From positions 51,370,836 to 51,434,835 of the forward strand of contig NC_088681.1 in NCBI RefSeq assembly GCF_950023065.1: DNA of 64,000 nucleotides, given 5' to 3'. The stretch comes from Planococcus citri. Taxonomy: Eukaryota > Arthropoda > Insecta > Hemiptera > Pseudococcidae. The notes beneath the pieces were generated by a model, which did no database searches, was not told where the DNA came from, and saw nothing but the letters and a program-made list of their open reading frames with translations. This document shows, piece by piece, positions 35,248 to 44,757 of this stretch. Both the position numbers and the translations under genes were made by a program. The number at the start of each line of letters is the position of its first letter. Position 1 is the first letter of the stretch.

Positions 35248-35319
35248 CTGAAATATTAGTGATTTTTTATGAATATTTTGGCATGCAGTTACTCATATTG
35301 TTGCTTGGGCAAAAAAGTG

Positions 35320-35540
35320 ACTCTATCTGATTTGATTTGTGCTTGTCTGAACAAATCCAATCATATTTACTGAGATGGAAGTCATCAGGTCCAATGAGTT
35401 GTGGTTAAATCTGATCGAATATGTTTAGACCTGATTAATCGGATCCAATTGGATAAGATCAGATCTAGACATTGTTTGGATCCAATTCAACTTTCTAGAC
35501 CATATCAGATCTAATATTTTTCCCTGAATAGATTAGTATT
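35320..35540. repeat. GATC-rich intronic array (relic copy)
   Basis: Many degenerate TGATC/GATCTGAT/GGATCCAAT words occur here, for example CCTGATTAATCGGATCCAAT. The same segment occurs in intron 7 of the interrupted gene (53912-54120) and of the plus-strand copy (63655-63870), and in intron 1 of the copy at 61135-61370. Confidence 0.7.
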
Positions 35541-35559
35541 GACGTGAAAGTTTTATCTG

Positions 35560-36496
35560 GATTATTCGATTTGCTCAGGATGAGGAAAGCCGGGGTAGAT
35601 GCTTCAAAAACTGTTAGATATTTAATTTGAATGAAAGAATGTTGAATATTAATGACCGCAAGAAATGACGAAACAACTGCGATCCCTGCTCCCCCGCCAT
35701 TAAGAGATCCAAACTGGAAACTTGAACATTTTAAAAAAGCATCAAAAGGTACATGTACGGAAATTTTTTCAAAATTTTAAATGGTGTAGCTCCCACTTAC
35801 ACCACCATTTTGAAATTTGAACTTTCAACTTTTGAAAATGTCAAAATGCTTAAGAGGTTCAAAATGCAATGCCCTTTTGAACTGTAAAATCAGTTTTGAT
35901 CTAAGTATCATAGTTTTGGAGAAATGCATTGCTGAAGTTGAGTACCTCGAGACGATGTGAAAATAATGGAAGCCTCCCACCCGCCCCCTGAGGGGGCTGG
36001 GACCAAACTGATTGCGGGTTTCTTACTTACTGGGTGCGTAGATATTGTAAAAAAAAATGAGCGAAATCGAAAGACATGACTTTCAAAATCGTTTTTTTTT
36101 TGGTTAACCACAACATTGCGTTCAAAAATAATTCCTCAGTTTCAGGGATGATATCTTTCAATAGCTTTGCTAAATTAATCCAAAATATTTGCGAATTTAT
36201 TCGAAAATAAGCGATTTTAAAATTTTCAATCGCTCATAGTAGAATCTTAAAAGTACATAGTTTTGGATTTTAACATCAATAGCATAGAACGATACAGAAT
36301 CTCAAATACTTTTATTTAAGACTGTGTCATTTTTTGCGAAATAGGTTGGGCAGCGACAGGAGCGAAAAAACACGATTTTTTCGAGAATAAATCTTTTACC
36401 ACCGATATTTATTTATTTTGGCAAACGCAACTTTATTACAGGTAGTAAAATTAGAAGAGCATAATAATTTATCTTGAGGGGCAGGAGGCGAAAGAT
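35560..36496. other. Family 5'-flank fragment, then no gene seen
   Basis: 35560-35640 matches the flank upstream of members 1 and 3 (GGATTATTCGATTTGCTCAG, GCCGGGGTAG.TGCTTCAAAA). Beyond that is AT-rich DNA with no supported ORF. Confidence 0.5.
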
Positions 36497-36694
36497 TCAA
36501 GGAGCAGGTGCCACAGTGGTTGGAGCAAATGGCGATAGCGTGCTGGGAGGTTTTCCACCCTTATCTTCAATGAATTTTCCAGCAAATGTTGTCGGTTTAA
36601 ATTTTGGATCGATAGTTAAGGCGATCATCTCCGCCATTGTTTTATCAGTGGTGAGTTTTTCCTGAAATAAGATCAAATCGGGAAGTTAGACCAT

Positions 36695-36698
36695 ATCT
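36695..36698. repeat. Target-site duplication of LTR element (left)
   Basis: ATCT directly precedes the left LTR. ATCT directly follows the right LTR at 53912-53915. A 4-bp duplication is typical of Ty3/gypsy integrases. Confidence 0.85.
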
Positions 36699-37200
36699 TG
36701 TAAAGATAATATAGGTTTTTCAGCACCCCTGAAGAGTGTGTAGACTTACCCCGGCTATGAGTAATATTACCTTTATATGAAATAAGACGAGAACGCGTTG
36801 CTTTACGAATTATTTATTCGTTACGTTACGAACACGAATGATATATTAATACAAATGCCTCCTTCGGCGGAATTATTATATTAACACAGTTTAAATGAAA
36901 TAAACACAATAAACTCAGACACGATACATAATAAAATAATACACAATAAAATAAGACACAAAATGAAATAATAAACTCAAACGCGGGTACAACACCACGA
37001 TGTACCAATAAACTTAGACAACCTGATTAATAAACTTATACGCGGACCACACTCTACACGATAGTACGAATGTAATGACGGCCGCGGCGCCGAGCACCGG
37101 ACACGTAGGTCCAGCACTCGACGCTTTCCAGTGGTACCACCACAAGGGTGGTAACTGTCCCTAATATCCCTTAGCAGGACCGCCATATATCCCTCTCACA
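36699..37200 (-). repeat. 3' LTR (502 bp)
   Basis: It begins TGTAAAGATA and ends CCCTCTCACA on the plus strand (TG...CA). It is identical to 53410-53911 except C at 36984 against T at 53695. An AATAAA signal lies on the minus strand at 36818-36813. Confidence 0.95.
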
Positions 37201-37216
37201 TATGCCCCTTCGTGTG
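37201..37216 (-). promoter_or_regulatory. Polypurine tract
   Basis: The minus strand reads CGAAGGGGCATA directly upstream of the 3' LTR, the position required for the plus-strand primer. A second similar copy lies about 110 bp further upstream (37309-37345). Confidence 0.7.
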
Positions 37217-38669
37217 TTTACCTGTGAGGGTAGCCACTGAGGAACATACGGATATTATGAGAGTTATATGTCGGACCTGATAAGGTGGTTGACCCGATGT
37301 AGGATCGGTCCTCTGCCCCCCGTGTGTTCAACTGTGCGAACATAGGAGCAGAGTAAATACATTTTTGACCCCTTTTCGAAATGAGTGCACTCATCTAGTA
37401 CCCTGAATTTGGCTCACTGTACTGCCCAACAGCGATTTCGAAAAATCGAAGCTGAACGCGAACAGTTTACACAAACCAGAAGTACCAGGTATGTACATTT
37501 TCATTACGAGACAAATCAAAAAATAAAGACTTTTCCCTAACCTATTTTAATTTTTGTTTCAGCGCAGCGGCTAAGGATACCTTCCAAACAACAGAGCAGA
37601 CAAAGAACCAAAGACACGAGCCGTTTTTGAATCACGGTGAATTCTTTTGGTGGTCCACGTTCCTACGCAGTGGTAGGTGTAGGTAACATCGGGTGAATAC
37701 ACATAGTCAAAATTAATGGTCATAAATGCAAAAAATGTCAAAAAATTACAAAATAAAATAATACTGGACTGTCGTTAATTCGATGCTTTTGAAAAAATAA
37801 AAATTCTCTTAAAAAATAAAAACAAACCAAAAAGACACATCGATCGGAAAAATTTAGGAAAATTAACATAAATCTTGTAAAAAACTAAATATAATCAGTC
37901 CACGTATTTGAGAAAACAAATGAATAAAAAATAGAAAAAATAAGAAATAAAAAATAAAAAAATAAAAAAAAATATAAGCGGTAACGTAACCGCAAACTAA
38001 TTGCTACAATTTACAAATGTTTGCATAATATGTTTACATCAACATCAGCAACTTACATTCGATTACATCGTGTCATGTAAAAATAAATAAAAACGTCATA
38101 CAATTAATTAAAATCGAATATTAAACCGTCGGATGAAACATGATGAAAATCGTGAAAATGTTGACGACGAGATGGTACGTTGAATTAATCGTTGGGGCGG
38201 CATAGTCCCTCGCCCTTATTACACTGCTTCCTCTGGCGGAAAAGTCCCTCGCCAGGCTCACTACGATGTTCGGTGATAAGTGCTAAGATGACGAAAACCC
38301 ATAGCAATTAGTACAAATTGAAAAATTAGCACCGAAGTAGGTGTTGTATGAAATGACTCATTTATTATTTTTTTTTTTTTATTTTTTATTTTTTGAAAAT
38401 TTACATTAGTTCACTCGATTAAAAAATTTAAAGCTGAAAAATTCGAAACTACGAAAGTATTTTGCGACTTCGAGTGAAAGTTTTATACATACTGGTGAAA
38501 TTTTGGCCCCAGGTAGAACCTTTTTTAAATTTTATCAGTACCTACTTTTTGACTTTCGTAGATACCTACAATTTTGAAATTCTTTTTTCAATGCCAAAAT
38601 CTATTTTTTTCGAGTCGTCTCCCTTGTGGAAAAATGTAGAAAAATTTTCACCAGGTTTTTATAATTATT
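37217..38669. other. 3' non-coding region of the LTR element
   Basis: About 1.45 kb without a supported ORF. It holds a second polypurine-like copy (minus strand CACACGGGGGGCAGAG at about 37311-37326) and A-rich stretches around 37740-37980. The rest is featureless to me. Confidence 0.6.
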
Positions 38670-40790
38670 TTAATCGATCTCGTTTTTCGAATTGTTGTGT
38701 TCGTCGCTCATTGGCGAATTGTTATTCTGAACACTAGGTTCATCTTCCATTTTGGATTCATCTTGCGTTGTCGCCGGTGTCGACTGTGCAGATGGGAATA
38801 GCGATTCGAACGAGAGGTTTCCCGGCGTTGTTGCTGGTGTTTCAGGGAATACACCGCCGGGCTGCGTCGGAGTTGACGGGGTCGTTTGCGCTTCCATGTG
38901 TTGTTCACCAGGTTGTAACTGGTTGGTGCTGAAGCCATGGAATTGCGTTATTTCGGCATCTGGCGAATTCGGAATGGGTATAAAATTCGGTGCGCTCGTG
39001 GTAGCAGGCAACTGCGGACTGCGTACCGCATTGAGAAGAGCTTGGCTTGGATGCGGTGGGGGAGGCAGCGGAGCGTGCGAAAGAGCATTATGAGATGACC
39101 CTAGTTGGTCAATTTGATCAAAATAATCTTGAGCGGTTTTCGGTTTACCTTTCACATTGAGCGCATCATTGAATAAATTCTTTTTTGCCTCGATGGTGAC
39201 TGTTCCACCGGGTATTTTCACTGTTTGCTGGGCCGTAGGTGGGCTTTTCGGCGGTTCACTTTGGTCCATATTTATGTCGTGTTGTGCGACGCTGTTGTCC
39301 GCTTGGCTAGAAGGACCTGGCGCAACTTGTTGTTGTTGTTGTACCGCCGGACTTGCGCCAGCGACTTGATTAGTACCGGCTGCGACATTGTCGTCGTCTG
39401 TTTCTTCCGGATCTACGTTGTTAGCGTCGCGCTCACGTTCTAGGATGTCCAATGGCACCATGATAAGTTGATCACGGATATCGAGTACGATTTCCTCGTA
39501 TTGTTGCATAGGAAATGCATATCCGACGTCGTCTTCGAGTGGCTGTACATCGCTGAAATAGTCATTTGCATTCATCATATGCATTTGGCCGGAGAATGAT
39601 CGGCTCCATACTGCGCGTAGTACGTTGTCGTATGCTTGATAAACAGCCTGCGGCTGGTTGCGGCTTTGAATTAGCGGCATAATAAATAGTTCTTGGACTT
39701 GTTTCCGTTGAAGTGCACGTAGCAGCTGGCCGAATTGTTGTTCGAAAGTATTCTGCGACATGCCATTAAAAGCATCCCAATTCCCAATGGATATCATCAT
39801 TCGGCGGGGAGCGATTGTAAAACCATTGATAAACGGTATAAGTTCAGTGATGCTGAGATCACGACGATACATTTGTGGGTGCAAGAGGCCTCGCATATTC
39901 GGTTTCTGTTGTAGGATGAATTGTATCATTCCATGAATAATACCATCGCCGAGCAAGACGATATCTTGCGCAGCAATAGCCGTTTGTACCGTGTTGTTAC
40001 GGTTGTGAATACCGAGTAATGTGTATCGTAGAGGATACTGATTTAGCGGGTAAAACGGCCGTAGGTTATTAGTATCGATGTCGTATCGCGTTCTGAAACG
40101 CTGATGATTGCGTTTCGTTTGATCTGTAGGATTGCGACGCGGGCGTGTACGGGTTTGTTGTGTACGCGCGCTGGTATCAATAAGATTACGTCGCGGTCGT
40201 CCCGAGGCTTGTGCTCCAGCAGTGGGAGGAATTACGCGACCTTGCGCATCGTATTGTGGACGATCTTGCTCCAGCACTGAGATGGCTGGGTTGTTCGGGG
40301 GATGTTGCGCATTGTCAAGATTTTGATTAGATTGTCGTTGTTGATTTTGCATTAATAATGCGCGACGTTGGCGCGGATTGTTCTGAGCGGGTGCTGCCGG
40401 AGGTGGCATGCTGGTTGCGTTCGATCCGCGTTGGGGGCGTACGTGTACACCTGGTGAGCTTGGCGCAAAATGTTGGCGATTTTGTTGGTTTCCGAGCGCC
40501 GGTCGGTATTCATGATTAGGTCGAGAGCCGTCGGCTTGGGCGGCTGCGGCGGCCGCATAAGACTGTGACGATGACGTTCCCGCTTGGGCGTTTGATGATG
40601 TACCTCCTTGTAAAGGTAAAAAAGGTGCAATAACACCGTCTGCCTGTGCATACACGATATCATCGTTTGCTGACGATTGTCTAGTCCCAGCACGTGCTGG
40701 TGAATTAGTGCGACTGGAGTGTCGGCTGCTATGGTACGATGCAACACTGCGTGCTGGAGATCTACCAGCCCGCGATGACAGTGAGCCGGA
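38670..40790 (-). CDS. Accessory ORF with SGNH-hydrolase-like domain
   Basis: An open frame of about 707 codons that continues in frame from the TGA ending the RING ORF. The first ATG-like or alternative start is unclear (one candidate is near 40655). In order: a Ser/Arg-rich start (SSRAGRSPARS), a Gln/Asn/Pro-rich linker with RPRRN repeats, then a globular part. The globular part has IVLLGDGIIHGMIQF, MMISIGNWDAFNG, ELFIMPLIQSR and DDVGYAFPMQQYEEIVLDIR. These fit SGNH blocks I, III and V in order and spacing, but block I has GDG instead of GDS, so the nucleophilic serine is missing. A long Pro/Gln/Thr/Ser-rich tail follows. The fold call is mine by eye. If right, it is probably a non-catalytic SGNH-like module. 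Not a recognisable Env: no fusion peptide or membrane anchor seen. Confidence 0.65.
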   Translation of the reverse strand, partial: SGSLSSRAGRSPARSVASYHSSRHSSRTNSPARAGTRQSSANDDIVYAQADGVIAPFLPLQGGTSSNAQAGTSSSQSYAAAAAAQADGSRPNHEYRPALGNQQNRQHFAPSSPGVHVRPQRGSNATSMPPPAAPAQNNPRQRRALLMQNQQRQSNQNLDNAQHPPNNPAISVLEQDRPQYDAQGRVIPPTAGAQASGRPRRNLIDTSARTQQTRTRPRRNPTDQTKRNHQRFRTRYDIDTNNLRPFYPLNQYPLRYTLLGIHNRNNTVQTAIAAQDIVLLGDGIIHGMIQFILQQKPNMRGLLHPQMYRRDLSITELIPFINGFTIAPRRMMISIGNWDAFNGMSQNTFEQQFGQLLRALQRKQVQELFIMPLIQSRNQPQAVYQAYDNVLRAVWSRSFSGQMHMMNANDYFSDVQPLEDDVGYAFPMQQYEEIVLDIRDQLIMVPLDILERERDANNVDPEETDDDNVAAGTNQVAGASPAVQQQQQVAPGPSSQADNSVAQHDINMDQSEPPKSPPTAQQTVKIPGGTVTIEAKKNLFNDALNVKGKPKTAQDYFDQIDQLGSSHNALSHAPLPPPPHPSQALLNAVRSPQLPATTSAPNFIPIPNSPDAEITQFHGFSTNQLQPGEQHMEAQTTPSTPTQPGGVFPETPATTPGNLSFESLFPSAQSTPATTQDESKMEDEPSVQNNNSPMSDEHNNSKNEID

Positions 40791-41291
40791 TCAGTATTGA
40801 CGTACTTCGTCTTCGAGGTTGGCAGCAGCGGTCAAATTTGCTTGATAGTTTCGGTTTAAAGTATCGAAATCACGACGAGACGCATCTAGCTGTTGTTGTA
40901 GTGATGCGATTTCGCTTCGCATGTGTAGGACATCTTCGCTAGTGTGTAGCTCTCGTGCTCTCATCTGTGTGAGTTTGTTGGTTAATGTTTGGTCAGCGAG
41001 GGAGCTGAGATCCATCTCGCAAAGTGTCGTCATAAGGGGAAATATTTGTGAACGAGTTAAGCGGACCGGGCACGAAGTATGTGCACACATAATCGACGGT
41101 TCTGCGCCTGGGACGCATGGTTCGATTTCCTGCGCCACACTAAACATCCGGTCAACGCATGTTGTGTGGTACAGGTGACGGCATCCGGACGTGGATAAAA
41201 CGTCCGCGTATGAGGTTAGATCGCGGCTGAGCGATGGCAAATAAATCGCCTCGCTACAATATTGGCAGGTGAGGACCGGATAGAGCAACAT
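40791..41291 (-). CDS. RING-type zinc finger plus coiled coil
   Basis: 166 codons. The N-terminus has CQYC (residues about 10-13), then after about 25 residues GCRHLYHTTC, and then MCAHTSCP about 25 residues later. This gives a C2..C-H-H-C..C-C ligand pattern typical of RING fingers, although the last pair is C-x4-C rather than C-x2-C. The second half (about 95-166) is heptad-like and rich in Leu/Gln/Arg (SEIASLQQQLDASRRDFD). The ORF ends in TGA at 40793-40791, and the same frame stays open for about 700 codons beyond. Known family role: RING proteins often act as ubiquitin ligases. Whether this one does is inference. Confidence 0.72.
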   Translation of the reverse strand: MLLYPVLTCQYCSEAIYLPSLSRDLTSYADVLSTSGCRHLYHTTCVDRMFSVAQEIEPCVPGAEPSIMCAHTSCPVRLTRSQIFPLMTTLCEMDLSSLADQTLTNKLTQMRARELHTSEDVLHMRSEIASLQQQLDASRRDFDTLNRNYQANLTAAANLEDEVRQY

Positions 41292-42934
41292 CTGAAATGC
41301 AAGCAGAAAAATACGACGCGGTTGGTATCGAACAAAAATGACACTTGGGAAATTTACACAAGGTACGAGAAAATGAAAATCTAAGCGTAGTAAGCTAAAG
41401 TAAAAAGTTGCAAAAACTCACCTTGTTGATAAAGGATACCGCTGGGGTGTGAAGGTACTGGAAGTGGAGTGATTTATTAATCCACTCCTGGACTTTTTCT
41501 TGAGTACATAAGTACTCGGAGTTCCAAATGGTGACACACTTGCACAACCAAGTGCGAGTAAATTAAATTCTAGCCCAATGAAGGCCAATTTTAAATTTTG
41601 AAATTCACGAGGAAAAATTTTACGGCGAATTGCCAACACGCGGTCGCGTTGGTAACACGTGACGAAAATTTTCCAAGTAATGGAAAATGCGTAAAGTTCG
41701 GATTTTTTAATGAAAAAATCACACGCACAATGCTTTGAATAAGATGGATTAACACGGCAAACGCAAAAATTTAAGCGAAATTAGCCGAACATCACTAAAA
41801 TAGCACATAAATTCGTAATGTACCGGACGCACACGTTACTCGTATGAAAGACACAAACAAAATGGTTTGGTTTTCGGCGACGTATGCCTCGAGGCAACCG
41901 GATAGAGCGGCTTATCTGATTTCCCCTCCTACCGCTGTCGCCTGTGGCGAGTGTCGTGTATGTGCCGTTGATGTACAACAAAATGGCGTTCGTTGCTCAT
42001 CCTATGTAATCTACGTAATCGTATCGTAGTGTGAGTGAGGTTCGTTGGAGAATTTCTAGGAATTCTGTCGCCGAGCCGCTGTGGGCTTGCAAATGCTTGC
42101 TTCGTTTGCGAGTTTTCGATCAGAACTCGTAGGCTTTGTTGCCTAATTTCGAAGATAATTTTGTGTGTGTGTGTGTGAGTGATTGAACGGTGTCGACGAG
42201 ACCGTCGAAGCTTGCTGTATAAATCTGCTACGATGCAGAATTATTCTTTGAATTTTTATCAAGTAGATAATTCTGGGTATTTTTGTTTCGATTGAGTCGA
42301 GAAAGATTGGTATGTGGTTGGCATAGTTGCCAAATTTCAGGTTTGCGAGGCTTTGGAAACGCTTTCCATGAACGAACGTGTCGAAGTATGCACAATTGTG
42401 AGAGTTTGACTTTTTGTTCAAATGTGAATTTTGGTTACCGAGGTAGTTATAATTTCATTGGGGGTATTCAAAGTTTGGAAATAAAATCATCGAAATGCTC
42501 TTGGAGCATATGTTTTGGTTTTGTGGTGTTCGTACTTCGGTGATACGATTGAAAATTTTGAATTGTACCAAAATTATAAAAAAGCTCCAGCTACTTGCTG
42601 GTAATATTTCGATGTGTAATTAAAAAGTACTTACTTACCTCAGGTTGAGATTATTATACTTACGTGAGTATTGTCGTTGGCTTGAGGCCAGTTTGTGCTC
42701 GGTTTTTGATTTTAATTACATCACTTGAGAACGTATTTTAAATTTTACCTGTTTTGATTTTCCAATGTGTTTCGAGAATTCGACTTTGTAATCGCAAAAT
42801 AATAGACGACTCAATTTCACGTGGAAATTTTGTATTGAAAATATGAGGTAAAATTTACAGATAGAATAATAATGCTAATTTTAACTTAACTTTAATCTAG
42901 GTAAAACAAAATTGATGCACGTAGCGATTTTGCT
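41292..42934. other. Internal non-coding stretch of the LTR element
   Basis: About 1.6 kb between the RING ORF and the 116-aa ORF. Short ORFs on both strands lack motifs. A (GT)8-like run is at about 42161-42177. It could contain a subgenomic promoter or splice acceptor for the downstream ORFs, but I cannot point to one. Confidence 0.5.
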
Positions 42935-43285
42935 TCAAAGTTGGGCAGCCGGAACTTGCTGAGCGAAGTTAGATAGTAAATATCGGAATTTTCTGATGGA
43001 CGTTTTAAAAGGTCGGCGTGTGTGTCCATTTATTGTGACATGGAGCATGGTTCCAGCATGCTCGTAGCTGGTGCGAATTTGAATTCGCATTTGTTGGTTC
43101 TGCGTTACTTCACGCGCGTGAGTGAGATGGAGCGTGTTTAGGATTCGCATCATTTGGAGCAGATTAATTTCAAAATCGACTGATACTTCCTGAATTGTCC
43201 GCATCATAGTTGAGCGTAGTCCATGATCATGGGGATGCAAAATGATGAGCACGTCGGGGTGTTCAGCTGCTTGATGAGCGTTCAT
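42935..43285 (-). CDS. Unrecognised 116-aa ORF in the LTR element
   Basis: Starts at a true ATG and encodes 116 residues rich in His, Arg and Thr (PHDHGLRSTMMRTIQE, HVTINGHTRRPFKTSIRK). No signal peptide, zinc ligands or transmembrane helix. It does not share the frame of the neighbouring ORFs. I do not recognise it. It could be an accessory protein or chance, given its length. Confidence 0.4.
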   Translation of the reverse strand: MNAHQAAEHPDVLIILHPHDHGLRSTMMRTIQEVSVDFEINLLQMMRILNTLHLTHAREVTQNQQMRIQIRTSYEHAGTMLHVTINGHTRRPFKTSIRKFRYLLSNFAQQVPAAQL

Positions 43286-43886
43286 CGTGATCGAAAGTAT
43301 CGATTCTTCGAAAGGTATCTTAATTATATCGACACGTCGAAACGAATATTGTCACGTAATTTTCACGGTATCCGGCGACACAGCACGCGACTTGTTTTTT
43401 ACTTTGATTTTTTTCGTAAAGGTTTACATTTGATTCACTACTGTGAGCGGAATTAACTTTTTGTCGTGAGAGACAATCGAGTTCGCACTTGTCTTTTTAC
43501 CTACGCGAGATAGCATAACACGATCGTTGTTGTCAATAAAAACTTGTCGTGACTTGAATTTTCGTTTCCATTGTTGGAAAATATTTGAATTTGGTTGGGT
43601 TTAAAAATTTTGCGTTTTCGCTGGAAATAGGGTTTTAGATATCCAAATTTTACATCTACGTTGACGGTTTTTTGAAATTTTGAGTGGAACATGGAGAAAT
43701 CCATTAATTAAATTTCGTACCGACAATCAAGGCGATTACTGTTTCGAGAATTTCTCGATTTCGTAATCAAGTATCTTGTAGGAATGTACCTGATGTGGAA
43801 ATGTGAAAAATATTCTTAATTTATGTTGCCAACGTTGGCAGATTATTTTTTTGGAATTTCTGAATTCGGGGTTGAATTTTTTTGTG

Positions 43887-44757
43887 TCAAGAGCTCTTCT
43901 TTTGATTTTTATGCGATTCACGTGCTTTGCCGTATTTGTAACGTTGTTGCTCTCGTAAGGCAATATTTCTTTTAGTAATTTCGTCAATGCACGAATTGTA
44001 TCGTGGTTTTATTTTTTTAGCTAGGTTAGCGTATTCCTCCATGAATTTTTTACGATTTCGGATCTGCGAATTTTCAGATAATGCTTCGTCGATCTCTGTA
44101 GGATCAATTTTCAATTTTTTCAATTGTTTTAGTAGTATAGTGTGTTCGGATTAGGTGTCCGATTTGAATTTGACTTTTTTCTTTTTACGCGTCGTTTTCG
44201 TAGATTCGCCTTCGCTATCGGAAGAAGCTTCATATTGTTTTACGTGGTATAAGTTTAAATTTTTCAATTCTTCGACCATGGGGTCGTGACTTGCGTCTTG
44301 AGTGGGTATCCATTTTTTATTGGAGGGTGGTACCTTTTTGGGTAATTTGGGGGGGTCTCTTGTTCCAAATTGTACTTTCAGTGAAGTAATATTAGGTTTT
44401 GGTTTTTCTTCATAGTATGATAGATAACCTTCATCACGTAGATCTTCTAGTTGTGCAATTTGAGTGTCCAAATTCGCGTTGGTCTTGTCACCAATTTTTG
44501 CTTATCTAGCTGCTAGTCGAGCAGAAATGCGTGTTTTAACCGGCTTGGGGGTGGGTTTAGGGTGCCCTGCCCCAGTCAGTTTCGGTTTAGGTTTATTGTT
44601 GATTGACGCTTGTGTCGAAGCTTTAATTCTGTCTGCGACAGTAGGTTTCTTTTTCTTATTTATAATTTTTTGTTGAAGTACAGGCTCTGACTCAGCCTTT
44701 TTTGTTTTTTGTATTTCTTTTTGCGCTCGATGTGTGCTTTTTGTTTTTGAGTTCCCT
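43887..44757 (-). pseudogene. Basic Lys/Pro-rich ORF downstream of integrase, two in-frame stops
   Basis: A frame one base back (-1) from the integrase frame is open from about 44757. It encodes Lys/Pro-rich sequence (KPKPKLTGAGHPKPTPKPVK), is stopped by TAA at 44504-44502, stays open to TAA at 44153-44151 (with DSEGESTKTTRKKKKVKFK), and is open again to 43887 (EEYANLAKKIKPRYNS). The three pieces share one frame with no indel, so they look like one ~290-codon basic protein with two stops. The integrase frame ends at 44660 inside this ORF, and a run CAAAAAAGG at the overlap would allow a -1 shift into it. Nucleic-acid binding is a guess from composition. Confidence 0.5.

Noticed and set aside
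36826..37186. Small ORFs duplicated at 53537-53897
   Set aside because: They lie inside the two LTRs and have no motif.
38752..39443. Plus-strand Cys/Gly/Trp-rich ORFs
   Set aside because: Antisense shadows of the Pro/Gln-rich accessory ORF.
38670..43285. An envelope gene in the third-ORF position
   Set aside because: No signal peptide, fusion-type hydrophobic stretch or C-terminal membrane anchor is seen in any ORF after integrase.
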